Source: Ursus arctos (Eukaryota; Chordata; Mammalia; Carnivora; Ursidae). Taken from it: 64,000 bases of DNA. The stretch is from contig NW_026622808.1 in NCBI RefSeq assembly GCF_023065955.2, positions 31,818,475 through 31,882,474 on the forward strand. Direction: 5' to 3'. Positions 11,016 to 21,880 of this stretch are shown here, in pieces. Within the stretch, counting starts at the first letter, position 1. Each line of letters begins with the position of its first letter. The notes beneath the pieces are model-generated. The model searched no databases and had not been told where the DNA came from. It worked only from the letters and a program-made list of their open reading frames with translations. The position numbers and the translations under genes were made by a program.

Positions 11016-13890
11016 AAAGGTTGATTTGGGAGCAGACACCTGCTTCCCAATCCCTACGGCCACTGGTAATGGATACGAGTTACAGGTGCAGGCTGCCCGG
11101 CCAGCATGAGAGAGGGGAAGATGGCGGTCATGGGCCAGTCCTGCCTTCAGTCACATCACTCTGGGGACTGGAAGGGAAGGTTGAAAGAGGGAGGCTCATC
11201 AGGGGGCTGGCTTCTCTCCTGCTGCACCAGCCCCAGCCATCTGGAGGCACAGAAGTGTTGGAGCTGCAGAGGGTTTATGGATCACTGACAAGGGGAGAGG
11301 CTGGGAATGGGGAATGGAGCTGGGCAAGGTCACCAGGCAAGCAGGAGGGGCTGCCCAGGTCAGGAAGCTGAAGGTCTCGTTTGTCTTCCTCATTGGCGGC
11401 AAATGTGGAGATGGGAAATCTGATTTTGCAATGGGTCCCTGGCCCGGGGTGGGTATTCTTGCACCGGACAGGGTGTGATTGCCCACAGCTGCCTTGGCCT
11501 TTCCCAGGAGGACACATGCTTCGGTCTGACACTTCCTGTCCTTCCCCCCCACCACCACCTTGCAATCACCACCAGGGGAAGACAGATGGGCCCTAGAAGC
11601 TGAAATCCGGGTAATATCTGGGTTTCCCTGTTCTGGCTGGACAGAGCTTCCATCTCCCTGGACACCATGTCCCAGGCCCCTCTTGGGAATCACTCCAGGA
11701 AACAGAGGCATATTTGCTAGAAATAACCCATCACCACCTCCGTGACATGTAGCTTTTCTTTTGACGGATGTTTTCTAAACCTGGCTCTGGACCCGCTGAC
11801 TGCCAGACCCCTCTGAGGGCAGAGCCCAGTGCTGTGTCCTGAGAGGGGTCCAAAGATGAAACAGGTCCGGTCCCCAAGGGAAACTGTGGGATGAAGGGAA
11901 TGCAGAGACTTACCCTCGGGAGCCTCTGTCTGTGGGATAAACTTGTCACATTTGGGAAGCCCTTGGCCTGGGGGGAGGCTGGGCGGAAGGGGTGGCTTGG
12001 GGAGTCCAAGTCTGAGGGGGCAGCTCAGGCCTTCATGACCCTTGCCTAAGGAGATAGGTAGTCCTATCCTGGGGACCAGCCTGAGACTAAAGGTAAGGTT
12101 GGTGAGCTGCCTCCCATTCTGGCATTGGGTGTGGGGTGCATCATAGAGGATGCCAACTGGGGGTGACATTGGGCCAGACCTCCTGGAGAGGCTGACTCTG
12201 AGGAGAAATGTAACAGGGGCCTGGCACAGTGGGTGATGGTGTTGGCAAGGAGGGCACAGCTCCCAAACCTGCATGTGGGCATGCATCTGTTGGGGAACAG
12301 TTGAGCTAGACTCATTACAGAGCAAGGAGACTTGACCTTGACCTCATTCACAAAAATGCCTGGGAGTGAAAGACTTGACAGGACACATGCACTTTCTCAC
12401 TCATTGTCACATGTGTCCCCATGCAGACATTGCAGGGCATGTAATCCCCAACCTAAAGATGAGGTTAACCCATTGAGGCCCAGGAAAACAAAGCAACTTG
12501 CTCCAAGTCACACAGCTAGGAAATGATGGCACTCAGGATCCCCCCCATTCCAGGTCTTCTGGCAGTACAATCCTGTAGGGGAGAGAAAGGCGCGCAGTGG
12601 GAATTGCGGTCTGGGCAGAATTGCTGTAAAAGGCCCTGATGTGAAGCCCTGCTTGACCAAGAGGCCACTGGGGCAACAGCTGGCCCGTGAAACTAGGTTG
12701 CACAGCAGCCCATTTCTCCTTCCTTCCCCCAAGGCTGAGTGCACAACAAGCAGCATGCATCCAGACTGCCACCTTCCAAGGTGCCCCACCCAAGCCCCCA
12801 AGAGTCCCATGGGCCCCTGGAGCCAGGAGCTACCCCAGCCTCACAGCCTCATGGCTGTTCCTCAGGAGAGCTGGGACTAGCATTTGCCTCATGGCCTCTG
12901 GACCCCTCTGTTGCTTTGGCTGATCATTTCTCCCAGCGGTGCTCTCTCCACCCCCCAGAACCAGCCACCCCAGCCTGGTGTCTCAACCAGAGCAATGGAC
13001 AGAGGTTCATTTGGAGTCAATTCAGAGGAGCCTTTCTGGAGGATGCAAAGAGGAGCAAAGAGGAGGAGGCTGCTGTGTCTGGTTGGAGGTCAGGGAAGTC
13101 TTCACAAGGTGGAAAGGCATGCCAAGCAGAGGCATCAGGAGCAGAGGCTGAGGGAGAGAAGGAGGCTCGGAGGGGTCTGAGCAGTTGGAGTATACAGGGC
13201 ATCCTGGTGCCTGGGATGTGCTGGACTGCGGGTAAGGGCAATGGGGAGCAACAAGACTCCAGGCTCTGCTACCAGCCCAGGAGGTGTGTGGGGACAAGCA
13301 GAGGTATTCATGGGAGTCTTGAATTTAGAGACACAGACCGGGTCTGTCTCTGATAACGTGTCCTGAGAGGGGTTGTCCCCAGGGAGATGTGAGGACTGGG
13401 AAGAGAAGCAGCTCAGGATATAATTCTGCAAGCCCCCCATATTAAGAGAAGGGTCCCTGGAGGAGATTGAGAAGGAGTACCAGGGAGGTGAGAGGGAAAC
13501 CAGGAGAGTGGCATCAGGGGACAATGCTGCAGAGGTCATCAGTGCCTGCATAGGTAAAGACAAGGCTTGAGAGTGACCACTGCAGCCAGTGAGGGCTGGC
13601 CAGCCTGCAGTGGTCTTGAGTGTGAGAGAGAGTGAAGAAGGGGGTCAATGAGAGTAGATGACCCTTCTTCAGGCTCAGGTGGGGGGAAGCCAGGGCAATG
13701 GACCACATCTAGTGGTGGCTGGGGCCATTTTTAGACTGAAAAATGCAGTGGAGAAGAACGCAGGAAAGGGGGACAGCCAGAGCTGAGCCTCTGAACTGGC
13801 TGAGGGCTGGGTCCAGAGAACACCATGGTGTGGCCTTGAAAGTCTCCTTTTAGGACCGACTGGGTATTTCAGGCTCTAGATGAGGGCTGG
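11016..13890. other. intergenic region upstream of CAMP
   Basis: G/C-moderate unique sequence. The long overlapping ORFs here (for example 11199-11711, 11717-12325 and 12739-13353) lie on both strands, are mutually shadowing, and resemble no family I know. An MIR remnant is at about 12430-12545. Confidence 0.5.
12430..12545 (-). repeat. MIR SINE fragment
   Basis: Shows the reverse complement of the MIR core and 3' part: 'aagatgaggttaac...gaggccc...caagtcacacagctagg'. Confidence 0.75.
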
Positions 13891-13893
13891 TTG

Positions 13894-13985
13894 CTGTTAT
13901 TCATTCATCAAACATTAGCTGAGTGCCTACTGGGTGCAAGGCAGTGCCTAGAGCTGGGGATTGATTGGTGAAGACACTACATTAC
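13894..13985 (-). repeat. L2 3'-end fragment
   Basis: 'TTATTCATTCATCAAACATT...GAGTGCCTACTGGGTGCAAGGCA' is the reverse complement of the conserved L2 3' terminus. Confidence 0.7.
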
Positions 13986-14310
13986 TATGATTCCTGAGGA
14001 GGTCATCTGGGGAGAAGGATCTTGGACACCTGCCTGTCTCCCTTTCTCTCCGGAAGGACTCAACTGTCTTGAGCAACCCTGGCAATGACACTCCCCTGTG
14101 GGGCCCAGGAGAGGCCAACACATTGTCAGGGAGATGGAGAAACGAATTCTTTAGTTGCACATGAGGAGGACTTGCCCACTGCCCAGCAAGCCCCGTGAGG
14201 CAACAACAGTAGGGGCTGAGGCAAGCCTCAACCCACATCCTGGCAGGCAGCCAGTGATGGGTGGGTCAGGAAGGCTCCTAGTTGGGTCTTTGCATCAGGC
14301 CCAAGCTGGG

Positions 14311-14318
14311 CATAAAGG
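14311..14318 (+). promoter_or_regulatory. CAMP: TATA-like box of CAMP
   Basis: CATAAAGG lies 39-46 bases ahead of the start codon, implying a very short 5' UTR. That is inferred from spacing. I see no VDR-type element that I could defend. Confidence 0.55.
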
Positions 14319-14356
14319 AGGGACCTGCAGGTTGGGAGGAGGCCGACTTGGGGACC

Positions 14357-14554
14357 ATGGAGACCCAGAGGGACAGCCCCTCCCTGGCGCGGTGGTCACT
14401 GTTGCTACTGCTGCTGGGCCTGGTGATCACTCCAGCTGCCTCCCGGACCCTCACCTACAGGGAGGCTGTGCTCCGTGTTGTGGATAGCTTAAACCAGCAG
14501 TCCTCGGAGGAGAATTTCTACCGTCTCCTGCAGCTGGACTCACAGCCCGAGGGA
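14357..14554 (+). CDS. CAMP: CAMP exon 1 (signal peptide and cathelin N-terminus)
   Basis: Encodes residues 1-66. The donor is GGA|GTGAGT. It contains the leucine-rich signal core and the cathelin opening [13 protein letters not shown]. Confidence 0.95.
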
Positions 14555-16219
14555 GTGAGTTGAGGAGGGGGACAGTGAGGAGGGAGGCTCTGCTCCAGCC
14601 TGCCAGTCTTGGCTGTACCGTCCTTCCCTTTTTTCATGCTTTGCTCATGTCAGGAAGGCCTTTCTCCCTTTAAGTGTTCTTCCAAGAAACCTTTCCATCG
14701 TCGTGTGCCCCCCTCTCCCCACCAGCATGAGTGCTTCTTGCCTTAGAATCTCTACTGCGTGAAGAGGTGCCCCTCCCATTCAGTGTTCTGGAAGTTCCAG
14801 GGTTAAGACTGGGATTACTGGCTCTGGGATGTGACTTCCCTGCCCAGGGAAGGGCTCTGCTCAGCCTTGAGATTCCAGTGGGAATGTCTTTGCCTCCAGG
14901 AGGCCCCTGCTTTCTCGTGGCCCCCTGAGGGGGAGGTGCTACCCATTAGAGCTTGTCTGAGGTCCGCTCATGCTCTCTCAGTTTGGTGAGGGCAAGAATG
15001 GGCTCTGTCTGCCTCACCTCTATGCCTTAGCACAGAGTCAGTACCTAAGCTGGGAGGTTGGTGGGGGGGCACAGGGGCAGGGGGGTGGGCAGGTATACAG
15101 ATTAGAGAAGGCAAGCATGAGCCTGAGTCTGGTCTTCCCACTTCCTCTCCTGAGCAGGATGAGAACCCAGACATCCCAAAGCCTGTGAGCTTCACCATGA
15201 AGGAGACTGTGTGTCCCAAGACGACACAGAAGCCCCTGGAGGAGTGTGATTTCAAGGACAATGGGGTGAGGCTGGGGCTGCTGGCAGATGCCCCCCTGGG
15301 AGCTGAACGAGTGGCCTCCTGGGAATATTTCCAGCCACTGGGGTGACGCTGGGAGGTTATGGCACAGGGGTTCCAATTTGACCTGGAGACTCCTCTTCTC
15401 AGCTGGTGAAACGGTGTAACGGGACAGTCACCCTGGATGCGGACAGGAGCTACTATGACATCAACTGTGATGAGGTGAGTGTTCCCTTCTGGATTGGAGG
15501 GGTTGATGGGGTGGCGGTGCATAGAACATCCTATGGGCCAATTAACCACTGTGGCATCCAGGCAGAGAAAGCCCCTCCTGCCCTGGGCTTCTCCCTCAAC
15601 CTGAGCCTCAGGTCTCCAGGACTGTCTCTGCAATCCCTTAGAACAGTGGTTCTCAAAAGTGTGGTCCTGAGAACCTGGGAATTTGTTAGAAATGCAAATT
15701 CTTGGGCCCCACTCAGAACTACAGAATCAGATTCTGGTGTGGGGCCCAGCAATTTGTACTTTAACAAACCCGCCAGGGGATTCTGACTCCTGTTGAGAGG
15801 CTTGAGAGCCACTTTGAGTAATGAGCTTTCAGCTGTGTGACCCTGGGAAGCCCCCTGCCATCTCTGGGCCAGTTTCTTCATCTGTTCGTGGGTGTAAGGA
15901 TTCAATCAACCACATACTCTGAAGGTTATAGCCAGAGGATGAACTGGAGCCCCAAGGCTCTTTGGGGAGCCCAAGAGAGAGGTGTCTAGGAGGGGAGGGA
16001 TCTTGTCTTGACCCTGGGTCCAGCCCAGCCCCCATAAAGAAACTACTTCCTTCTGACACACAGGCCCAGGAAGCCAGATTTGTCAGGCTGCGGGATTTCT
16101 TCAAGAAAGCGGGGCAGAAAATTCGCGGAAGGATTCGGGGAATTGGCGGAAGGATTTGGAGAATTGGCAAGGGAATCAGGGATATTTTAAAGAATCTTCC
16201 ACCCAGGCCACGGGTCTAA
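14357..16219 (+). CDS. CAMP: cathelicidin antimicrobial peptide precursor, 4 exons
   Basis: Prepropeptide of 177 residues from exons 14357-14554, 15158-15265, 15403-15474 and 16064-16219. All introns are GT-AG and phase 0. Residues 1-29 are a signal peptide with a six-leucine core; secretion into neutrophil granules is family knowledge. Residues 30 to about 133 are the cathelin domain, with the four expected cysteines at C85, C96, C107 and C124 (disulfides C85-C96 and C107-C124 in the family). Cleavage after V133 (elastase type) would release a 44-residue peptide with 15 Arg/Lys against 2 Asp. In the family such peptides disrupt bacterial membranes and modulate immune cells. The ATG is in a good context (GGGACCATGG). 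A polyadenylation signal follows the stop. The gene lies beside the ZNF589 remnant, as in human. No lesion is visible. The exact processing site is inferred. Confidence 0.96.
15158..15265 (+). CDS. CAMP: CAMP exon 2 (cathelin)
   Basis: Residues 67-102, with C85 and C96. The acceptor is ...TGAGCAG|GATGAG and the donor GGG|GTGAGG. Confidence 0.95.
15403..15474 (+). CDS. CAMP: CAMP exon 3 (cathelin)
   Basis: Residues 103-126, with C107 and C124. The acceptor is CTTCTCAG|CTGGTG and the donor GATGAG|GTGAGT. Confidence 0.95.
15647..15820 (+). mobile_element. MER5A-type hAT DNA transposon in CAMP intron 3
   Basis: Starts CAGTGGTTCTCAAAAGTGTGG, contains 'ttagaaatgcaaattcttggg' and 'ggggcccagcaattt', and ends TTGAGAGCCACT, the imperfect terminal inverted repeat. 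Non-autonomous and old. Confidence 0.85.
15822..15905 (+). repeat. MIR fragment in CAMP intron 3
   Basis: 'CAGCTGTGTGACCCTGGGAAG...CTGGGCCAGTTTCTTCATCTG' matches the MIR core in plus orientation. Confidence 0.75.
16064..16219 (+). CDS. CAMP: CAMP exon 4 (mature antimicrobial peptide)
   Basis: Residues 127-177. The cathelin tail AQEARFV is followed by the predicted mature peptide beginning [10 protein letters not shown]. It carries an in-frame 21-bp tandem duplication (16127-16147 and 16148-16168) that encodes GRIRGIG then GRIWRIG. Isoleucines at 150, 153, 157, 160, 164 and 167 then L171 follow 3-4 spacing. The C-terminus is proline/arginine rich (PPRPRV). Confidence 0.96.
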   Translation, partial: AQEARFVRLRDFFKKAGQKIRGRIRGIGGRIWRIGKGIRDILKNLPPRPRV

Positions 16220-16258
16220 GGGTCTGCTTTGCCCTGACTTAGGCTTCTGGACCCTAAA

Positions 16259-16264
16259 AATAAA
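16259..16264 (+). terminator. CAMP: CAMP polyadenylation signal
   Basis: AATAAA lies 40 bases after the stop codon, with a T-rich stretch following. Confidence 0.85.
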
Positions 16265-16347
16265 TTTTTGTGAAAGCAACTTCCTCTAAGCTTCAATTTT
16301 ACTTGTCTTGCTCACCACGATTGAGTCATCATTTCTGGAAGGACTTG

Positions 16348-16412
16348 CGCGCGCGTGTGTGTGTATGTGTGTGTGTGCATGTGTGCGCGCGCGTATGCGC
16401 GTGTATATGTGT
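16348..16412. repeat. alternating purine-pyrimidine tract (GC)n(GT)n
   Basis: GCGCGCGCGTGTGTGT... with several GCGCGC blocks and a TATATGTGTACAC end, about 85 bases past the CAMP polyadenylation signal. Nearly pure alternating purine/pyrimidine. Confidence 0.9.
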
Positions 16413-16768
16413 ACACGCACCCATGCAAAGCACAAAGGTGGGGGCAGCTATTCCACCCAGAATGGCATGGGGCGAGGCTGTAGGGCTAGGACGGCCAGGA
16501 CAGTGTCTCCATTCTCAGGATTCTTCCCCATGCCCTTCAAATGCCTCCCACCATCCTCGCTGAACACCCAGTAGTGATAAAATCAACGCTGTGTGTAGTT
16601 AGTGGAGAGGTTGCAGAGCTGTTCCTGCTTCTATGGAGATGGCAGCTGAGGGAGGGGCCAGGCATTTTGGGAAACACAGGGAGGCAGTTAAGTCTCCCAG
16701 CCGGCTAGGTTCTAAGGTCAGCCTGCTGGTGCAGTTCCCATAAAGTTCCAATTCCCCTTGAAAATCTT

Positions 16769-16970
16769 TTTTTTTTTTTTAAAGATTTTATTTATTTATT
16801 TAACAGAGATAGAGACAGCCAGCGAGAGAGGGAACACAAGCAGGGGGAGTGGGAGAGGAAGAAGCAGGCTCACAGCGGAGGAGCCTGATGTGGGGCTCGA
16901 TCCCAGAACACCGGAATCACGCCCTGAGCCGAAGGCAGACGCTTAACCACTGTGCCACCCAGGTGCCCCT
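16769..16970 (-). repeat. Can-SINE
   Basis: Full copy flanked by perfect 15-bp duplications CCCCTTGAAAATCTT (16754-16768 and 16971-16985), so it is recent. Confidence 0.95.
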
Positions 16971-17389
16971 CCCCTTGAAAATCTTAACTCTGGAAAAGCC
17001 CACCGCTCCTGGCATCTCCTCTGGCATTGGAAAACATCACTGTTTCTTTAGCTGGGTAGCAGATTTAAGTTGGGGGCTTGTGTTTAGGGATCAAATGGTA
17101 TCAACATTTGGTACCATTAAAAGCAAGAGTCTCGCTTGGCAGGCTGAAGAGCTCTGGCTAGGGGAGACATGGGTGTTTCAGACACTGTCAATGTCTTGCT
17201 CACTTGCCATTCAGTAGCGACTAGAAGCACCAGTGGCTCTTTGCTGGGGGTGTTGGCACTCCAAGGAGCAACCTCAACCAAAGATTGGTGGAAGTTGGTG
17301 GGAAAATATTTTCTCTTCCTTGCTCCTTGAGTGCGTCCACTCCAAGATATTGCCCAGGTCCCCAGCTGGTTGTGCCCCTGTTGCCCACA

Positions 17390-17555
17390 GCAATGACCTG
17401 TTATTAACACACCCTGTTCTGGCTTCTGTTCCTGCTCCATCTCACTTCCTTATGCTCCTGATCCTGCCTTCTGTATTCGCCTACCAAATAAACTCCTTCC
17501 CCTTGCGTCCTTGTCTTAGATCTGCTTCTGGGGCCAACCTAAAATAAGACATAGA
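17390..17555 (+). mobile_element. possible LTR-like 3' end remnant
   Basis: A CCAAATAAACTCCTTCCCC stretch followed by 'ccttgtcttagatctgcttctgggg' resembles the polyadenylation/U5 part of old mammalian LTRs. Family not named; borders unknown. Confidence 0.3.
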
Positions 17556-17967
17556 CATCCTGCTCTGAGAGCAACAGGAGGCAGGATATCACATAGCATT
17601 TCCTTTGTTATCTGTCATGCTTGCTTCTTCCTGGCGAGCAGGTCACGCTAAGGTTTTCTGCTTCCTGTGGCTCCCACCTTCTGAAGCGGGCCCATGTTGA
17701 GTGGGCTCCACTTGACCCTTCCTTCTGTGATGGCCACCGTTCATCAATTACTGAATTCCCATGCCCAGTTGTGGGCCATTGTTGTGATCACCCTGGAAAT
17801 CAGAGCTAATTGTCTTAGTAAATGGACGTGGCCTTCTCTGATTACAAGGATCTGAAAAGGCTCTTGCTATAGGAAATAGGTTTTCTCTTCCATCAAAGGT
17901 GTTCATCTTTGTGTGATTTTGTTTTTAAATTTTTCTCAATATTTTATTTAAAAAGTAGTTAAACACG

Positions 17968-18076
17968 GGCACCTGGCTGGCTCAGTCAGCAGAACATGTG
18001 ACTCTTGATCTCAGGGTCGTGAGTTTAAGCACCACATTGGGTGTAGAGCTCCCTAAAAAAATAATAAAATTAAATA
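17968..18076 (+). repeat. short Can-SINE
   Basis: GGGCACCTGGCTGGCTCAGTC head, then '...gtgtagagctcc' and an A-rich tail. Head-only subtype. Confidence 0.85.
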
Positions 18077-18570
18077 AAAAATTAAAAAGTAGTTAACCAT
18101 ACAGGACCATTAGAAGAATTGTATGGTGAACATGTACCCACCTATTAGACTCTACAATCAATATTTTACTTGGATTATTTTTGTAGTTGCTTTAGAGTCA
18201 ATCCTCTAGCTGCTCCTTGGATGGTCTTTGCTTCTTGTGGCTGGTTTGGGGCAATAGCATGGATTCAGGAGGCATGCTTTTAGCCTGGTCCTTTTAGGGG
18301 ACAATGCTCCCCCCCCCAGAGGTTTGTGACAAGAGGAACCACCCCAAACAGACAAGATCAGAGCAGCTGGTGACATTGACCTGTATCAGTCACCGAGGCT
18401 GTAGGCTGTTGCCTCCAGAACACATAACAGGCACCTGAGAAATGACAGTCCCTGTCTTCCCCTTAGGGGAGAAGTTTGGCTGATGGGTAGCCTGTATTTT
18501 CTGGTGATTCCAAGGATGACTTTGGTGACTCAAGGCTGGAATGTCTTTAAACACAAGGCAGAGGAAGCAT

Positions 18571-18773
18571 TTTTTTTTTCAAAGATTTTATTTATTTATT
18601 TATTTGACAGAGAGAGAGACAGCCAGCGAGAGAGGGAACACAAGAAGGGGGAGTGGGAGATGAAGAAGCAGGCTCCCAGGGGAGGAGCCCAATGTGGGGC
18701 TCGATCTCAGGACTTTGGGATCATGCCCTGAGCCAAAGGCAGACACTTAACGACCGAGCCACCCAGGCGCCCC
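18571..18773 (-). repeat. Can-SINE
   Basis: T-tract, TTTATTTATTTATTTGACAG, GA-rich middle and GCCACCCAGGCGCCCC. Flanked by CAGAGGAAGCA on both sides. Confidence 0.94.
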
Positions 18774-19077
18774 CAGAGGAAGCATATTGCCCAGCTGTGG
18801 TCTCGTGGTGAAAATCACTGATAGGAACTCAGAGTTTGGGGCCACATTCACTGGAGGAGCCCTGGAACGCACAGCAGGGCAGGTGCATTAACTGGTTACA
18901 AGGGTAACCGGCCAGGTGCCGCCCGTGAGCAGAGATGAGTGGAGTTTGGCCTCGTAAGTATCCACTCACCTAGTGCAGAAGGTCACTGTGTTGCTCCAAA
19001 GATGAACAATGTTTTCTATTTGTGATCTCAGTGCCAGTTTTTTGGAGTTTTTATTTGTTCGTTTTTGTTTTTAAAGC

Positions 19078-19278
19078 TTTTTTTTTTTTTTTAAGATTTT
19101 ATTTATTTATTTGACAGAGAGAGACAGCCAGCGAGAGAGGGAACACAGCAGGGGGAGTGGGAGAAGAAGAAGCAGGCTCACAGCAGAGGAGCCCGATGTG
19201 GGACTCGATCCCGGTACGCCGGGACCACGCCCTGAGCCGAAGGCAGACGCTTTAACGACTGCGCTACCCAGGCGCCCC
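19078..19278 (-). repeat. Can-SINE
   Basis: Complete copy. The flanking duplication GTTTTTAAAGCTTTT is present on both sides. Confidence 0.94.
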
Positions 19279-19289
19279 TGTTTTTAAAG

Positions 19290-20915
19290 CTTTTGATTGG
19301 TATGAGAGCCTCTGTTTGAACAGGTCAATGAATCAGTGGGGTGGGTACTGAAATGTTTCCATGGGTCTGTATTTATCCTTCTGCTGCTTTTAGACTTACT
19401 GTTTGTCACCAGACTGCCCCACAACAGGAGCTTCAGCCTCAGAGCACATGGGCTCAAGGCTTTTACGAGATGAGGGTGGCATGCTCCGTGGGGCCAGAGG
19501 TGTTTTCCCCTCTTGCACATGTTGGAGCCAGTCAGCCTCATGGTTTTCGTGACCACCAATGTCTTCCCTGTTCAAAAAGGCCTTTGTGGCATTTGAAACA
19601 CACCAAGCACCTGTTTCTAGTTTGGCCAGATCCTGTTTGCAGGGATGAGGACGTGCATATCAGCGTGGTTTTGAGAGGACTCTGTGGTCTGGTTCTGGGG
19701 CCCGCAGGCAGGTCTGGCTGACCACCTCAGGAGCCTGGGGTATGGCATCTTTGACCTGGGGCAAAAAACCGAGTTAGGGGAGCCTGTGGAATCCAAAAGA
19801 AAAACCTGAGGTGAAAAAGCATTGCAAACAAGCCATTAGTATGGAGGGGAGGGGGGCAGGCCAAGAGGAGCATCCTGTGGGAGGTCCAGGGTGGCTGGAC
19901 AGCCGAACAAGAGGTGGTGGTTTCACAAGGAGCCAGAAGGCATTTCCTCGAGCTGAACCTGTAGCCCCATGGGCTGCTTCCAGGGTGCCTGGAGCCTTGG
20001 TCAAGAGCAGGGAGGGGGCACTTGGAAGCCTCCGCCAAAGTTAGCCCCTTGGAATGTGTGCTCCTTGCCTTGCCCGCCTCTTCCTTAAGGAAGATAAAGG
20101 GTAACCTCCGCGCATTTCACATGGGGGGAAAACCAAAACAAAAAACAGGGGGGAAAAAACCCACACAAGGTAGGAAAAGGCCAAATAACTTCCTCAGGAT
20201 AGACAGATTTGCTTAAATTGCCTGAAAAGAGTTTGGTGAGCTAAATATAGCACACTCTCACCCAATCATGGCACGATCTTTATTGAATTACCCATTGCAC
20301 ACTAGGGAATGGAAATTTCACATGACTAGTCTGATTCCAGAATCCGAATAGGGTCCAAATTGGCAAGCCTCAGCTACAGTTGGTAAAAGAAAGGAAAGTT
20401 TTCTTGCCCATTGCCAAACTCCAGCTTCAGAGCCATCCTGGGTCTTGCTCACCCTTCCCGTCTGCCAGCAAAGCCCCACCCCCTGCCCTGTCTGTACCCG
20501 GATGCTGCTCTTGGCATCCAAGGAGCACAGCGGAGCTCAGACCCATCAGTACCTCCCCCACCCTGGGAGTGTTCCTGGTTTATGCTTCCAGATCCAAGTC
20601 CCAGGAATGCAGAAAGGGAAGGGAAGGGCCTTGGGAGGGTCGGGTGAGTGGGGGAGGTGGCCGGAGTGGCCGTGGTCATCCTTGTCCAGATAGGGTAAAG
20701 GAGGCTCCTGGGTAAGGCTGCGTCAGGCTGGAGCTGTGGGGCACACTTTCTCCCGTAGACACACTTCATCCATCCAGGATGGATTTGTGTTGGATGGGGA
20801 AATATTTTAGACTTCTTCAGTCTTTAGTTACAAATTAATTAAAAGTAAAATTTAAAATGTAGTTCCTCAGCAGCACTCGCCACAACAGGTGGTCCACAGT
20901 CACTTGTGGCCAATG
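19290..20915. other. intergenic between CAMP and the ZNF589 CpG island
   Basis: No exon recognised. I looked for a KRAB box and found no convincing one. ORFs of 60-130 codons shadow each other on both strands. Confidence 0.4.
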
Positions 20916-20919
20916 GCTG

Positions 20920-21480
20920 CGGGAGCAGAGAGCAGATTCGGGGTGGCGGCCGTTAGCACCATGGACAGTGTACGGGAAACCCCGCCCAGCCACAGCGTAG
21001 GTGAGTAGTCAGGGGTCCTCAGCTCCGCGTACTGGGTCCGGCCCTCAACCGCCCGCATGCCCTGAAGGCCAGCCCAGGCCTCGGATACCGCGACACCAGC
21101 TCGCCGCCTGAGGTCGGAGTGCGGGATAAAGCAGGGGGTCACTTCCTCTCGCCCTTCCCTTCGCGAGGCCGCCTGGCCGGCCGATTCACCGTGGACCGCC
21201 CAGGCCGGAGCAGAGCCCGCGGGGCCCACCTCCGAGCCTGGGCTGGCAGGAAGGCGAGGCGGGGGCGGCAGCGGTGACACTGGCAGAGGCAAGTCTAAGG
21301 AGGATCGCGCGGCGAACCCCAGGGCCTCCAGTGGCGCCAGAAGGAGGAGGGGATCCTAAAGGAAATGAGTCAGGGTGCGGCCAGCAGCCTGCCGGAAAGC
21401 GTAGTTCCGAAGCAGAACGCTCCTCTGGCAGTGACCCCCTCCAGTTCTTAGACGTGACCCCACGTGCTGGAAGCCGTCAC
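20920..21480 (+). promoter_or_regulatory. CpG island, probable ZNF589 promoter relic
   Basis: Dense CpG and G+C-rich sequence (for example GGCGGCCGTTAGC, CGAGGCGGGGGCGGCAGCGG, GGATCGCGCGGCG) about 1 kb upstream of the zinc-finger remnant. Its position suits the 5' end of ZNF589. No initiating exon could be defined. Confidence 0.6.
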
Positions 21481-21880
21481 CGCGCGTGAACAGTGCCATG
21501 ACCTCACGTGATCAGGACCATGACACCACATGATTAAAGCCATTGGCCCCAAGTGATGGGAACTGTGACCTCACTAACTGTGACTGTGATCCCCACATGT
21601 TGCGGCCATGACGCACATCATCAGGGCATGCGGCCCCTTTGCTAAGACCCCTGAGCCCACTTGATCAGAGCCTCGAACCCATGTAATCGGGGCTGTGACC
21701 ACTGCCTTGCTCAGAGCAGTCACTCCGATGGTGCTCAGGACCTAGTCTCCCAATCAGGACCCAACTTCACTGGGGTCTGGACCGTAGGTCTTTGTGGCTG
21801 GGACCCCATGTCCTCATGTGGAAACCCAACTTCATGTGGTATTGACCCCACACACGTGGGGCTGTTACCCCTCGTGCAGG
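21440..21880. repeat. degenerate minisatellite, unit about 25-30 bp (CACGTGATC theme)
   Basis: Repeated variants of GTGACCTCACGTGATCAGG: GTGACCCCACGTGCTGG, ATGACCTCACGTGATCAGG, ATGACACCACATGATTAA, GTGATCCCCACATGTTG, GAGCCCACTTGATCAGAG, GACCCCATGTCCTCATGTGG and others. Roughly 14-16 diverged units run from the CpG island towards the ZNF589 remnant. Confidence 0.75.

Noticed and set aside
11199..12325. ORFs of 170 and 202 codons on the minus strand
   Set aside because: No family resemblance, no splice context, and comparable ORFs occur in the opposite strand at the same place.
12739..13353. 204-codon plus-strand ORF upstream of CAMP
   Set aside because: Low-complexity composition, overlapped by several ORFs in other frames, and no recognisable domain.
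1..14000. CDC25A exons
   Set aside because: Expected neighbour from human synteny, but I found no phosphatase or other CDC25 motif in any frame. It probably lies left of the window.
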